The notes beneath the pieces were generated by a model, which had not been told where the DNA came from, ran no database searches, and saw only the letters and a program-made list of their open reading frames with translations. Shown piece by piece: positions 1-13,500 of a stretch of 64,000 bases of DNA. The position numbers were made by a program, and so were the translations under genes. Positions within the stretch are counted from its first letter, which is position 1; each line of letters begins with the position of its first letter. The DNA lies in NCBI RefSeq assembly GCF_000764305.2, contig NW_025930722.1, positions 62,001 through 126,000 on the forward strand, in the 5' to 3' direction. This stretch comes from Hyalella azteca. Lineage: Eukaryota > Arthropoda > Malacostraca > Amphipoda > Hyalellidae.

Positions 1-299
1 AGTAGATCTATTGATAGTGCTGTGCACTGTGCTATCAGCTACCTATCTGTTATGTGACTCTTCAATGTCTAGAAGATCTGCATTCCTGAAGTGTTTTTGT
101 ATATTGAAGCCAGTTAAATGGTCAATATCTAGCTCATTACCTTGCTCCATACAAACTTTACAAAGCTAATGAATAGACTTACCAATAATTGTTTACCCAA
201 AAATCCCTAAGTGGTAAACACCACCTTGGCCTGTTGGCCATTATTGAAGGCAATAAGTGCCCTTATTAGTCATCCATCATGATCCATATACTGTTATTG

Positions 300-465
300 T
301 TAGTAGGCTAATTGCAACATAAAAAATAACACTTCAAAAAGACAAAAAAGTTGAAAAAATCAAAAAAATCAAATAAATAAAAAAAAAATCATGAAAAAAT
401 AAAAAAAAATCATTGATTTTTGATTTTTTTGATTTAAAAAAAAATAAAAAAAATCACCAACCCTG
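300..465. mobile_element. hAT-like element terminus with A/T-rich subterminal repeats
   Basis: Read from the right, the sequence starts CAGGGTTGGTGATTTTTT, a typical hAT-type end, followed by about 150 bp of TTTTTGATTTT-like repeats. The base after the end would start an 8-bp target duplication (ATGGCAAG), but I cannot find the matching left end. It may be truncated. Confidence 0.35.
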
Positions 466-1925
466 ATGGCAAGCTGGTTGTGTGCAGCAAGCAAGAAATA
501 TGAAAACAAAACAGACAAACATAATGTTGGGAGTGAAATCAGTAAAACATTTGCAAAGATAAGCTAAAACTAGAACCAAGAAAAACCGCTCAAGTAATTT
601 GTCAAAGTTGCAAACTTATCACGATAAATACACAAAAGCAAAGCATTCAAGAATAAATTGCAAGAAGACAGTTGACATAAGAAATTCAATAAACATTAGA
701 TTAGATTACACAAAAAAGCTAATTAATCAGATTAGGAGGTAGTAAACTTGTAGGACACTTACAAACATCTTTGGAATTAAAAGATCACACCTAACTAGAC
801 TCACCAACCACTTGTGGCAGTTCCACTTAATGACTCGTCAATTTAGGGATCAGTAACTGCACTTGCATGGTCCTCCAATCATTATCACAATAATTTACCA
901 AGTTGTAACAAATAGAATTAATTTACAGGCTGAAAAGAATAGAAAGAAAACATACATTCAACAATAATTAATAAGAAAACAATAATCCAACAATAATTCA
1001 TATATAGAGAGCAGATGGTTGGGTGAAAAATATGGTAGAGGCCTCCCGGTAACATCGAGTATTAGCCATCTTGTTGAGAAAAAAATAGATAACTAGTTAA
1101 AACATTTGCATGTAAGACTGTAGTTTGCATGTAAAGTCTCCAATAAAATGATTGAAATTATAATAAATTTATCGTCAATGACACTGCCACTGAGCCACAT
1201 CAGTCACCGTTAAGCAGTTACAGCACCTGACTTGCCGCTCGTCAATATAAGCCATTAAATATTGGTCCAGACTACGATTTGTAGAGTTTGATTGCCACAC
1301 AATAACTAAAATGCTTTTTCTATCATGCCAGAAAATTCTGGCTTAGTTTTGTTATCAAAATAGATCGTAACTTAATACTTACGAAGGCTGCAGACAAAAT
1401 GTGTTGTTGCCTGTAACAAAGTTGGTGACATTGAGAGTATGAAGATTGATTGGGAAATCTCATTCAATGTTTTAAGAGATCATTTGTATACAAGCAAACA
1501 TTTGCGTTTCTCGTGGTTAATGCAAGAAAACTGAGATATAATACTCTGCGCAGAATACTGAAAAACTAAGAAATTCATACTGAAGAAGATGGATTAGTCC
1601 TTGGTTTTTTTGAAGCAATGTTCGAAAATTTAAATAAACATTGGAAGACACTGACAGCCGACACGTGTCACGGTGTCAGTGCAGTAATGAGTAATGTTCT
1701 ATGTCTGACTTGAGTTGAGAGCCTCACCAAAGTTCCCGCTCGTATTTACTATAGAAAAATACATTATATTATATCAAACATACATTATTTAGTTGCAAAG
1801 GAATGAAAACCAGTTCAACTCACCATTGGTTATGGTGCTTGAACAATTCAAAGATGTGTTATATCATAAAGGCAACCCCACAACAGTAATAGAGTACACT
1901 GCACACCACACATTAGCAAATCAGG
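466..1925. other. AT-rich spacer with old repeat pieces
   Basis: No gene seen. A stretch at about 1226-1330 (motif GATTTGTAGAGTTTGATTGCC) resembles 6360-6480, so both are old copies of an unnamed dispersed repeat. Confidence 0.4.
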
Positions 1926-2335
1926 ATGTCAACTCACTCAACAGCTAGGTTGCTGACTTGCTTAGTTGTCTCATTACTTTCGTACTTGGTGTTGGTGAGC
2001 CGAAAGGCGGTATTCATACATCACGTTCACAATTGCGTTCACGTCATATTTGTTTCTCAATCAATACAACGGTCGAGTGGTTCGACGAACTTGAACGTTG
2101 CTCCTGGTCCAGTAGCTTCTGTTCAATCGCGCGTCTGGCTTCCGCATTTTCTGGCTTCGAACTTCGTGCAGATTTCACTTTTCTGATTGCACTGCAGAAT
2201 TCGACTTGAATTCATTATCAATTTTGTGCATCCTGCGGAATTAGTGCTAATTTTTTGCAGCCTAAGCCCCCTGCGGAATTCATTAACAGGTGTACTAGTC
2301 CATCTGAAGTCGCGTTTTTTCCACTTAGGCACCCA

Positions 2336-2400
2336 CTAGATTGCAGCAAGCACTACCGCTACCGCTACAGTAAAATGTAGTGCCGCTATGGCACTACAAT
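2336..2400. repeat. short repeat matching the hAT-like end at 4749-4941
   Basis: It contains ACTACCGCTACCGCTACAG and TGTAGTGCCGCTA, the same motifs as the subterminal part of the element ending at 4941, in opposite order. It could be the diverged left end of one hAT-like element spanning 2336-4941 into which the pogo-like element jumped. Confidence 0.35.
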
Positions 2401-2602
2401 GGCCAAAATTATTAGAAATCTCTAAATATTTATTGTTCTGCTATTGGGATTTACTCATAAGCATTTAATAATAATAAAACATTTTCAAAACATATCAATG
2501 CAGCTTTATTGCAATTAACCTAACTGAACTAGAACTACTTAACTAGTACGGGACACGGGACATGGGTTAGATACACATACACTGATACAGTAAATAAAAG
2601 TT

Positions 2603-2785
2603 AGTTATTTTTATGTTTTACCTTCCCTACATGGATGTTTTCTTTAATCTACCATTACCAATCTAAAAAATGATCCACATATATAAAAATCAGTCTTTTA
2701 TTTGTATATATATATGTGGATTATTTTTGAGATTGGTAGATTAAAGTAGACATCCATGTAGGGAAGGTGAAACATAAAAATAACT
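2603..2785. mobile_element. 183-bp foldback (palindromic) element
   Basis: The arm starting at 2603 (AGTTATTTTTATGTTTTACC) is followed, after a loop near 2683-2705, by its reverse complement ending at 2785. There are only a few mismatches across about 80 bp. It has no coding capacity and no clear target duplication. A MITE is the likeliest reading. Confidence 0.75.
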
Positions 2786-3619
2786 GTGTAAAAATAACTT
2801 TAAGCAAACTGAAACATGAAAAAATACCTGTAAGTGGTAACTGCCTAACTGGTGTTTGGCCATGGTCAGGAAGATGTGCCAGGTGCGCGGGAATTTATTT
2901 TGTCATTTTAACGACCTGCGCGGTGCGCCGTACTATGCTGGTAAAAAAATGCGACGTGCGCCATACTTTTGAAAGCTAAAATTGTTCTACTATTTTAGTC
3001 AACAATATACGCAAGTATATTGACTACGCGAGTCGAACTGACAATAATAAAATGTAAGACATGTCCAGTTACTTCTGACTCTTCCGCTTGTCCGCCTTGT
3101 CGGATACAGAATGTACGGTAATCGTAAACTGCGGCTATTATACATACGAAATGTAAACAGACGGTGTTCAGTGTTGCCATATGACTTTGGAGAAAATTTC
3201 TTCTAAAATAAAGTTCTAGATTTCTCATTCACCGAATTTCCGTATCAAGAAAAATCATATATTATTGAAAGATAATTAAAGGCATACTGTACTGAGTAAT
3301 GTGAGTATTATGTCTGTTCCTCCACAAACTGCTCGTGCGCGGCAGCGCGACGTAGAATTGATGGCCGGGATTGCGCGAACATGTGCGCGAAGAGAATCAA
3401 TTTTCATTACATTGCACCAACTGTGCACAGCAATAGCTTAAAAAAGTGAAAATGCTCGGGAAAATTCACCGAAAACATACATCATCCTGAGTGTGGGTGT
3501 CTGGTAACAACTTAAAAAGTAACAACTAACATGTTGACACATATTGGCAAACCAGAGGTCCAGAGCTTTTTTAGAATCAGTTCATTTTTGATTTCCTCAT
3601 TTGCTCAAGATTTTAACTA

Positions 3620-4472
3620 CAGCAATCCCTTGATTAACGCGGTTAATAAATCCCCGAGTTTTACCGTGTTAAGCAAAACCGCGCTAATCAAACTTAAGAA
3701 TATATGGGAATAATTATAATGAATCCTCAAAAATAGCAAAGGAAAGGAAAATTATGTAGTTTGATAAAAGTGAGCAGTAGATATGGCAGCGATCTTGACC
3801 AGTTGAAGGCTAACGAGTAACTAGCCCTTTACGCACTGAATTATGTTTCAAAAGTGAAAAAACAATCTGAATTACTTTTCAGATCACGCGCAGTCTTTGT
3901 GTTGTACTGGCAGTAGCGGCGCGCCTACTCCATCGAACTTCGTTCGAACGAGTTCACAACATGTGACGCTACCGACACACTTGCGGCTAAACTCCAAACA
4001 TGTAATTACTCTCGGTAGAAGCTTTTATTTTCTGTGTGACGAATTCGTCACACCAGGGCTTAAAGGGCTAGAGCACGGGCATGGCGCACTTACCGGCGAA
4101 CGTTACCGAACTCGATCATTCGAGTTATGAACGAGACAAGGCGCGGTTAAACCGACTCTGTAGTCAGCACGAGTGCCTACGGAACGGGACCTTATCTAAA
4201 GAATTATTGGCTGAAATTCATAAAGTAACAACATTTGGCAAATTTTTCCAAAAGTCGTAACAAAAGTAACAACATAAAATCTAATAAGAAAAAAGTAACA
4301 CTTTTGTTACGAACATAACACCTCTGGCTAGAGGCGGGAAAATGATGCTTTATGAAAAAAAAGTCGCGCTAATCAAAACTGGCACCGCGTAGATTAAGGG
4401 TAGGTCGCAAATTTTTTTTCCGCGTTAATCAAAACCGCGGTATTCAAAACCGTGCTAATCAAGGAATTGCTG
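3620..4472. mobile_element. 853-bp non-autonomous pogo/Tigger-like element
   Basis: The left end reads CAGCAATCCCTTGATTAACG and the right end, reversed, CAGCAATTCCTTGATTAGCA. TA lies on both sides (3618-3619, 4473-4474). Both ends carry further GCGCTAATCAA motifs, a usual place for transposase-binding repeats in pogo-type elements. No transposase remains. The core around 3880-4200 is GC-richer than the ends and contains a perfect 20-bp palindrome at 4034-4053. Confidence 0.8.
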
Positions 4473-4748
4473 TAATTTCTTGAGTATGATACTGATGGTA
4501 TCCATGATAGGTACTTTACTGGTCTACTAATAGGACTCAAAAATGAACTTGAGGGAAAGTCTAACTCTAAAAAACTTTCTGCTTTGTCACTATGTGTTGA
4601 CAGTTGACACTAGTAACAGGCTGAGGTTGACAACATTACACCAAAATTGTTCGTACAGTTTTATTCTGTAATTTATATTATGTATGTATCATGCTGGTTT
4701 TTAAATATTTTATACTATTAAATGAAATTTAAAGGCTTTATCTATAAA

Positions 4749-4941
4749 TGTAGTGGTAGTGCTGTAGCGGCAAAGCCTCATATTGCTACTTAGATATGTA
4801 GCAGGCGCTACCGCTACTGCTACATTGCCTTAAATGTAGTGCCGCTTCCGCCGCTACTGCTGCATTGCCTTGAATGTAGCTCCGCTACCGCTAGTGAAAA
4901 TGTAGTGGCCGCTACATGTAGCGTGCTACTGCCCACCTCTG
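4749..4941. mobile_element. hAT-like right terminus
   Basis: Reversed, it starts CAGAGGTGGGCAGTAGC, a classic hAT inverted-repeat start, followed by repeats of TAGCGGTAGCGG and CTACATT in both directions. No hAT transposase is visible. Confidence 0.5.
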
Positions 4942-6583
4942 ACTATGGTGGTACCATGGTTTGAGATTTTTAGGTTCAGAAGTTCAGACTTGATTTAAGT
5001 ATTTAGTTTGGTTTCGCCAATGACACCTAACTGGCATCAGTCGTTAGTCACTCGTCATTCAGTAGCTACTGCACAGTCTCAGCTCTCAAGTCAGGAAAAG
5101 TCCTATTTTTTTCTGAAATATCACGGTTCTAATATATAATTTCAGTAGGTATGAAATCTTGTGGCTCTAATGTCATGTATTTTTGTTTCATTAAAAAAAT
5201 CGCAGTTTGCACTTTGCAAACATGTTGTTTCATTATATTTTTAACTTCCATTATCCGCATTACTTCAAATCAATGCTTCCACCAAAATATCCTGCAGCTG
5301 GTAAATTGGTTATAAATACAAGTCAACCCAAAACATTTCCTTGAAGTTACAGTCACTCCATCCACTGCTCATTACAGTCACTCCATGCACTTGAACTAGT
5401 TGAAGATTGCATCAGAGCGGTCACTGGTCAGACTGCATTATCACATGTTCAGCCACAGCCAGTTCAGCTGTTCAGGTGTCACTTAGGTGAAGACAAATGC
5501 TAGTGTTGCTGTACAATAGGACTGTTTTTAGGGTAGAATTAGACATTTGGGATGACACCTTAACACGTGCACTGGCAGCACTGCCGGACTGCTGGTGCAA
5601 GAAACCAGGCATGGAATATATCTACATGGCAAGCCACGACTAAATTTTTTGAGCCCTGGTTTTATAGACTTGCCAGCCATGATTACATATCCCGGCCATA
5701 GAAAGCCATTTACAAGCAGCAAGCTTATTTACAAAGTTTTTGGATTATGCACATATTACCCAAAATCTCTAATTTTATGCAAAAAACAGTTGAACAGCAA
5801 AACTAACTTTTGTGTTCACTTAAGTGGCAACCAAACACATGATAATGCATTCTGAGTTCTGTCCGCTCTGAACCTCTGATGTGACTGTAGCTAAACGATC
5901 TTCAAGGGAACATCTTGGGTTGACTTGTTGTTATTACTTTCTGCAGGATATTGTGGCGGTAGCGTTGAAGTACCATGGATTTTGCCATAATTGCGGAAGT
6001 TTAAAATTTTATGAAATGACATGTTTGGCAAGTGCAAGCCGTGATTTTTTTTCATTGAAACACAAATAGGTACATGCCAGATTTCACACCTACTAAAATT
6101 ATATGATATTAGAGATCCAAATTTCAAGAAAAAGTAGGAATTTTCTGGCCCTGATGTGACTTTGACAATAAGTTTGCGGCTCAGAAGTGGCTTTTCATGG
6201 TTGAGATATGGAATTTATGGCTTAAAGAAATAGAATTTATAGCTCCAAGAAATGGAATCAGGGCTGGCAAACCCATAAAACCACAGCTGGCAAACCCATA
6301 AAACCATGGCTCCAAAAAATCCAGTCTCGGCTGGATTTTGCACGGCCTGCACAGTCTGCACTCAACTTCTTAAGTGACTAAACTTGCCATTCATCAATAA
6401 AAATGGTATAATAATGGTCAGAATTACAAATTTATGATTTGTAGAGTTAGATCACCACATAATAGCTAAGAAGCAGGGGAGCAGGACATGATACTAATTG
6501 ACAAATGACAAGATTACTATTGACTGGCATTGAGCATTGAGATTTGAAGCAGACCAGAGATTTTTTAGAATTAGTTCATTTTT
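4942..6583. other. unassigned repeat-rich spacer
   Basis: No coding region I can support. There are short internal repeats, for example TTACAGTCACTCCAT near 5350-5390 and CTGGCAAACCCATAAAACCA near 6263-6307. Small open frames here look like chance. Confidence 0.4.
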
Positions 6584-7312
6584 ACAACACTATTCTTTAA
6601 CTTCACTTCTTGTTAGTTTGTTTGCTTGTAGGTTTGTCTGCTACAAATCTTCTAATCAATATCTAACACACTTCTAACTGTCCAATCGATCTGAAATTTT
6701 GTCGACTTGCTTAAAGTTGGGGACAATGCAAAATTTATTGTCAATTGACAGAATAGATTTTAAATTTTTTTAAATGTTAATAAAATGAGAAGATAATTTT
6801 TTTAAACTTTTAAAAATAAAATGAGAAATTCATTGTGCATGTGTAACATTGGAGACACTGGCCCCTTTTACAACACTTCTCTTTAACTTCACTTCTTGTT
6901 TGTCTGTCTGTTTGTCTGTCTGTCTGCTACAAATCTTGTAATCAAAATTTAATACACTTCTACTTATCCTATCGATCTGAAATTTTGCCAACTTGTGTAA
7001 AGTTGGAGACAATGCATGAATCAAATGTCAAAATAAATGATTTTAGAAATTAAAAAAAATTTTTTTTTTCAATATTAAAAAAATTGAAAAAATAATTTCG
7101 TCAGCTACAAATCTTATAACTGATATTTGACACACTTTTACCTGTCTAATTCAATTGACAGAATAAATAATTTTGAAAAAAATGTATATATTAAAAAAAT
7201 TTTATATATATTTAAAAAATTGAAAAGGTAATTTTTTTAATTTTCAAAAATTAGATTAGAAATTCATTGTACATCTGTAAGATTGGAGATACTGGATTCT
7301 TTGGAAGTGTTG
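6584..7312. mobile_element. TIR element array with ACAACACTTCT ends, two units
   Basis: Units begin ACAACACT(TCT) at 6584 and 6870; the second ends with GAAGTGTTGT at about 7303-7312. Both contain the block CTTTAACTTCACTTCTTGTT, a CTGTCTGTC run, CGATCTGAAATTTTGCC and ACAATGCATGAATC. The first unit is cut off by the second. Same family as 23759-24407 and 46850-47884. Confidence 0.75.
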
Positions 7313-7529
7313 TCTTTAAAAAGTAATTTTTAAACGTATATTTTGAAGTTTTGTATTTAAAAAGTAAATTAGAAATGCAAATTACTAATTTTCTCACCTT
7401 CTCAAGATTTAAACCAACTTTGTTGCATCTAATCTGTGTGTAATTTTATTCATCCATTCAATAGACAAGGAATAATACAAGTGAATGTTTCTGAATGAAT
7501 AGGCTTTAAAAGCTAACAAGTTGTATTAT

Positions 7530-7555
7530 CTGCGGCATCACTAATTTTCCCAGCC
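7530..7555 (+). promoter_or_regulatory. possible 3' splice site of a 5'-UTR intron just before the PRC1 start codon
   Basis: A CTAAT branch-point-like motif and a pyrimidine run ending in CAG stop two bases before the ATG at 7556. This looks like a 3' splice site, so the transcription start may lie further upstream behind a non-coding first exon. The alternative is that it is simply 5' UTR. No TATA box could be assigned. Confidence 0.3.
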
Positions 7556-10500
7556 ATGGAGTACGCTGTGGATATGACAAGGTATGGCTCCTCTATTCGA
7601 GTTATTCATTAAAACTAAGAAAAAATTTTTGTATCTAATTGTTCTGCCTATAAACCTGCATTTATTGATTGTTTAAATGACTGTTTTGTATTTTTTTTTA
7701 AATGTGAGAATTGTCTTGATAATTATTTAATAGGGTTTTCAACTTGTTAATGAAAATTTAAAATAGCTAAAAACTAAATATATGGTCTTTATTGAATTAA
7801 ATTAAAACTTTTCAGTTTAAAATATCATAAAATTTGATTTTGTAATTTAAAGATGAGAATGTTAAATGCTTATTATATTGTTCTCTCAGAAAATTTATTT
7901 CTAATCAAGTTGCATTATGGTTCTTCTGCAAGAGCAAGATTTCTCAAGAGCAAGATTTCTTATTTTAACTACAATTATATGGGAATAGAAGTTTTAAATA
8001 AAATTTACTAATTTTCTTAAACTGAAGTTAGATGAATTCATTGTAATCAATCTCACCCATTATCTTTCAGATATAAGCAATCTGTCACTACATCATTGGA
8101 CAAGACATTTGACAAGCTGAGCCATATATGGCAAGCTATTGGACTAAGCCCCACAAAGCAATATCAGCGCTTACAAATCCTCTGTGACAATTTCACCGTG
8201 AGTCTCCTGCTCATGCTGACAGGACCAAGCATGAAAACATTTTCATGCCAAGCTTCCTGTTTCTTGGAATCCATTTTACTATTTTCTGACATAGAAAAAT
8301 TCCATGTAGAGATATCATGCATTATTCAAGTTTTGTCAGTTAATTGATTTAGCAGCTTTGCATTTTTGTTTATAACCATGCAAGAAAAAGCACTGCATTC
8401 ATTTCACACATTAATTGATTATAATATTGTTTTAGTTTCCAATCACAAAGAGGAGTTTCCAAAGCAGAAAGTAGATCTTTGTCGATATCATGTAACTTTA
8501 GAGCAAATTTTTCTTGCATTCAAATTTGATGTCTGCATGGAGTTAAAAATAATCAATTGGTGGCACTATGCAGCATCTGATGGTTATTTATAACCCACAG
8601 AAAGTTGGCAATGACATTATCACATATGAAGAAGAAGCAAGGGAGAGGCTCATGGAGGAAATCAAGTCTGTATCTAACAGCATCTTGGTTGCCTGCAGGG
8701 TATGTAACTGGTTTCTGAAAGATATACAGTATAGGTACATTTCAATACCTATGTCTTTGATTAATGGGACGATTTTTGGTACCTAATGAATATAAATTAT
8801 ATTTAGTAGGTAGCAACTTTGGTGCTTCTTATTAACCTGAGCTAAGAGCTTTATCACTTATCATATACCGGTATTTACTTATCTTCTGTTATGTGCAATG
8901 CATAAAAATCATGGGTGATTTATTGAAATTCTGCAATTTTTAAAAACCTCAATTATTTCATTTTGGAGTGTGGATAATTGATTCCTAGATTCACCATTAT
9001 GTCTTGATCTGGTTTTTCTTTATTTTTCTTTAATTTATTAGTTTTTATCATTATATGCATTTTATTTTCAACTATTTAAGCTGTTATTATAATGTTATCT
9101 GTGCCAACAGGATCTGCCAACAGACATTCACCCCCTATCTCCAGCTAAAGGTCTCGTACCCTTTGAGTTGCTGAAGACTTTACAGGAACAACTTCAGGCA
9201 ATCAGTGATGCAAGACAAGAGAGAATAGACGCTCGCCAGCAGCTCATGCACAAACAATCGGTAGGTAGCATTCTTAATTGTACAAACTATTTCTTATTCC
9301 TACATATATTTGAGTAAAAATTAAATTATTACTAACTAGGTACTAGAATTATTATTGTTGTAAAATGTCATACCATATTTGTTCTATATATACTATTATT
9401 AGTAATAATTATCAAAATTTGTTATCATGAAATAAAGGCTGAATGAAAGACCAAAGAAGATTGTTTATGTTATGACTTTATTGCTCTCAGGCCTTCAAAA
9501 GCAACAATGGTAGCGATAATATTAGACAGCTTTCTAGAAATGACAGTGTTTGTTGTCATACTGTACTGATTTAAACTGTGTTACTGGGTTGTGCTTTCTG
9601 TCATAACCCTCAACTATACATACCTGTATGCAGAATAGTTATTGACCCCATAATTAACTCGGGGTTAAGTTTTTTATTATCCTAACTGATACTAATGATC
9701 ATAAGGGATAAAAAAGCACAGTGTTATGATTAACGGAGTTCTTATTCAAACAGTTGAACAGTTTAGAATACAAGTTGGAGTAAGAGCTTTAATGTATATC
9801 ATTCTCTGCCAAAGACTGAAGGTCTTGGCTCACATAACATTACAAATGGAGCTTAGCTGATGTCAGCAGCCTGTGTGCAAAGTCTCGCCTTACAGTATAG
9901 ATATTGATAACCTTTAAATATTAAAACTGAATGTCCACATGTTGACTTGAACGTGGTTTATAGCACAATTTTATCATTTATGGAAAAAAGGCATTATTAT
10001 ACTCGTCATGTTCATCCGTCTGTCTCTGTCTGTCTGTCTGTCCATCCATGACTTCACGTTTTCATCGACGAGAAAATGCATTTTCTGTCACTAACTGCAG
10101 TGAGTACTGAGTTACCTAAATTTTTTTAACCTCAGGTGTTGTGTGAGCTGCTTGGTGAAGGAGAAATGACACCCGAACCTCCTCCTGTGCCCTCCAAAGA
10201 AGAGTTGGCTTCTTTCCAGCACCACATCCGCTCTCTAGAGAACTTGAAGGTATCCTAATCTTACTCCAACAACGTCTTGCTTATCATAATTCTGCACAGT
10301 TCACTTGCATTATAGAAAACAAGTAATTCGGTCCTCTATAAGAAATTCATTTGACTCAAAACCATGGCATGCCTAAGAGCTCAAGGGTTGTGACATCTGC
10401 GACACAGAGTGCTGATTCATGGCATGAAAATTATTATTGGGACCAAAAATAATATGATGATCTAATAGTGGTAAAAATACTCTTCATTCCATACATTTGA

Positions 10501-13500
10501 AAAGGTACAAATTTGAAAAATTGTAGAGCTTGTTTTGCAGTACCTATGACAGGTTGGGCTGCCACAGATCTTGGAAAAAGTGTGGAGTATTAGCAATAAA
10601 AAAAAAACAGCACGAGACTTAACGGAAACACAGGTTTTATTGTCAGTTTGTTGAAGCTTTTGCAGAGTTTCTGAATGTGATGCAACTATTGATTTCTGTT
10701 ATGGAGCTTTAGTCATTAGGTTTTACTAGCTGTCTAAAGTTTTAGAGTGCTTGATTATGATTGGTGTTTTGTGTTAATGATTTTGATATTATTTGAGATT
10801 AACATGATACTAAAACACTAGTAAAGTCATTAATGTTTGGTTCATTAAAATATGTGCATCTTGCTGATATACAGTGGGGGGAAATAAATATTCGTACACT
10901 TGAAAAATCGTATTTTAATGTATGTAAGTACACAAACTTAACAGGAAAAGTGATTTAAATTATGTATAGAGACGCATAGTATTCAAAAATACTATCAAAA
11001 GAAATTAAATCTCAACCCGAAGAAGTTAACATGTTGCATTAATTTTTGTTGCATTGGGATTTAATTTCTATTGATGCTATTTTTGAATACAATGCGCCTC
11101 TATACATAATATAAATCACTTCTCCTGTTCAGTTTGTGTACTTACAGACATTAAAATACGATTTTTCAAGTGTACGAATATTTATTTCCCCCCACTGTAT
11201 TAATTGAGTATTTTCTTTTATTGTCACCAATATGGAAGGTTTAAATTGGAGATCTTTATCCACTATCTTGATAAGTACCTAGTGATGTTAAATTTGTGTG
11301 ATATCATTTGTTCATTTGTTACCTTGAAAAACATCAAACATGAGTAGCATGTTAATTGTTAAAAAATAAGCTGTTAGAAACGGGATGAAGCTTTCTTAGA
11401 AGCTTCAAATTTGTCACAGTAGTATTTCAGGTTTTCATATTTTAGATGATTCATAACTGCAATGAAATGTCTTACTGTAAATACTATTTGACTTGAAGTT
11501 TTAGTTATTTTTAATGTTTTTTTTATCAGAATTATAGACAAAACCTGAGTAAGTATCTATTTATTGATTTTCCACCACACACACTTGTGTGTGGTGGAAG
11601 GTGTGCGGCACGCAAGAGTTCTCGTAATCTGGCTGCTTCTTGTCATTAGCGAACACTTGTTGCAAGACTTGTGTCACACCTGCTTGTGTCTGGTGTTTCA
11701 GGAGAAGCGTAAGCAGGAGTTCCTGCAGCTGAAGCGCTCAATCCTGCGGCTGGCAGTGCAGCTGGAGGAGGCAACACAGGAGGAGGCCATCAACAGCTTC
11801 CAGGACGACCAGGACGAGGACTTGTGCCTCACTGATCAGGATCTGCATACGCTCAGGGTTAATGATCGTCCTTTAAAAATACTAACTTGTTTTCCTCTAA
11901 AACCTGTGCTAAAGATCTAACTCGTATTTTTACCATTTATGCAAATTATTTTACAAAAAAAAAAAATAGTTATGGAAGATCTGAATCTGAATCTGTCTCT
12001 GTGAAGTCATAAGCTATATTATGACAACGATGTGCTGCTATAAATTTAGAACATTATCCAAGAAAGTACGACAATGTAATGTTTTGTTCATAGAGTAATA
12101 CTAAATATTTTATGGCAGAGTAAGCAGAGCGATCTTGAATTCCGCGTGTCAGAGTGCCTGGTGAAGTGGCAAGAGCTGCATGATGCCATCACTCAGCTCT
12201 GGACTGACCTGGACACAGAGGAGTCGCACCGCGAGGCAGTGATGCTCAACTGCGCCTTACACACGCCTTCCGCTATTGCTTGTGTGAGACGCCGCGTTTG
12301 CAGATGTCTTCCAAGGCGCCCCTAATATGTGCATTTAGTGCTTGCTTCTTATAATGACATGTGTTGAGCTACACATTTACAAAAATACGGACCTATGCTA
12401 TCTCGAGGTACCCTCCCATAAACTTATGCTACCTATGGATTCTTACCCTTGTACATTTTAATAAGTCGTTTCATTAGGCATTATTTCATTTTTCATTAGG
12501 CATTATTTACTACCATGGTCTCGTATATTATTTCCTTCACCGTTATCTCCAGAATTCATTATTTTTTGCATTATGAATGCAATTATATTGCCGAAATTCC
12601 TTGTAAATATGTTATATTTCTAGAATTTTCTGATTACATCAAGGTGCTTGTGTTGAACCTAGAGGGGGATGTAGAAAATACCTAGTGTACCCATGACCGG
12701 TATTGCAGTTGGAAAAGGAGCTGAAGCAGATGAAGGCGCTGAGGCTTGCCAATATTGGCAAGTTTATGGAAAAACTTGAGGGACAACTCAAGGAGCTGTG
12801 GGACGCCTGCTACCTGCATGAAGATCAATGTATTCTGCCACCTTGTGAGGGTGAGTAAATGTCTTGTTCTCTATCAAATTACCGAGTGTTCTCATTACTT
12901 GGCGCTTTGATCTGAACAACTTTAGAATAAAACTGATAATAAAGCAGTTATTTACTTATTATAATGTTCAATGTTTTGAATAGTATTCATGCTAGTTCAT
13001 TTATAATTGCATAAGCGTTGCGTTTCGTGACTCTGAAGGTATTTTTCGGAATTTAATCTTGTGAATCTTGAGAATGTTAACAATCAATCCAGCTTCTCTA
13101 CTGATCTTATTGTGTCATGCAATCGTTCCTGCACGTGCATAGGCAAAGTTATAATCAAAAATAAAGCTTACCACCGCAAATTTTTGTATTGTTTCCGTGA
13201 TGCATTTGTTAGGCCTTAATAAACTTCATTTTGTCATAGTAAAAATAAGTGTAGCTGAATTAGGTTGTCACTTCTAAGAGACAAGATATATTTCCAGACC
13301 CGGCAACTGAGCAGGACCTTCTTAACTTAGAGGCTGAGGTGAACAAACTTCGGAGCTATCAACAGGAACATGCTGATCTCTTCCTACTGGTATGGAATAC
13401 AGACAGTATGAATTAATAGTTATTTCTTGAGTATATGAATACTTATAGCTGTAACTTGTATGCTCACTTGGGAAGAAGTCCAGTAATGTGCATAAGACTC

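Noticed and set aside
11564..11701. Upstream extension of PRC1 exon 6 as one open frame
   Set aside because: The frame is open by chance through the intron end; TGTTTCAG at 11694-11701 and homology start the exon at 11702.
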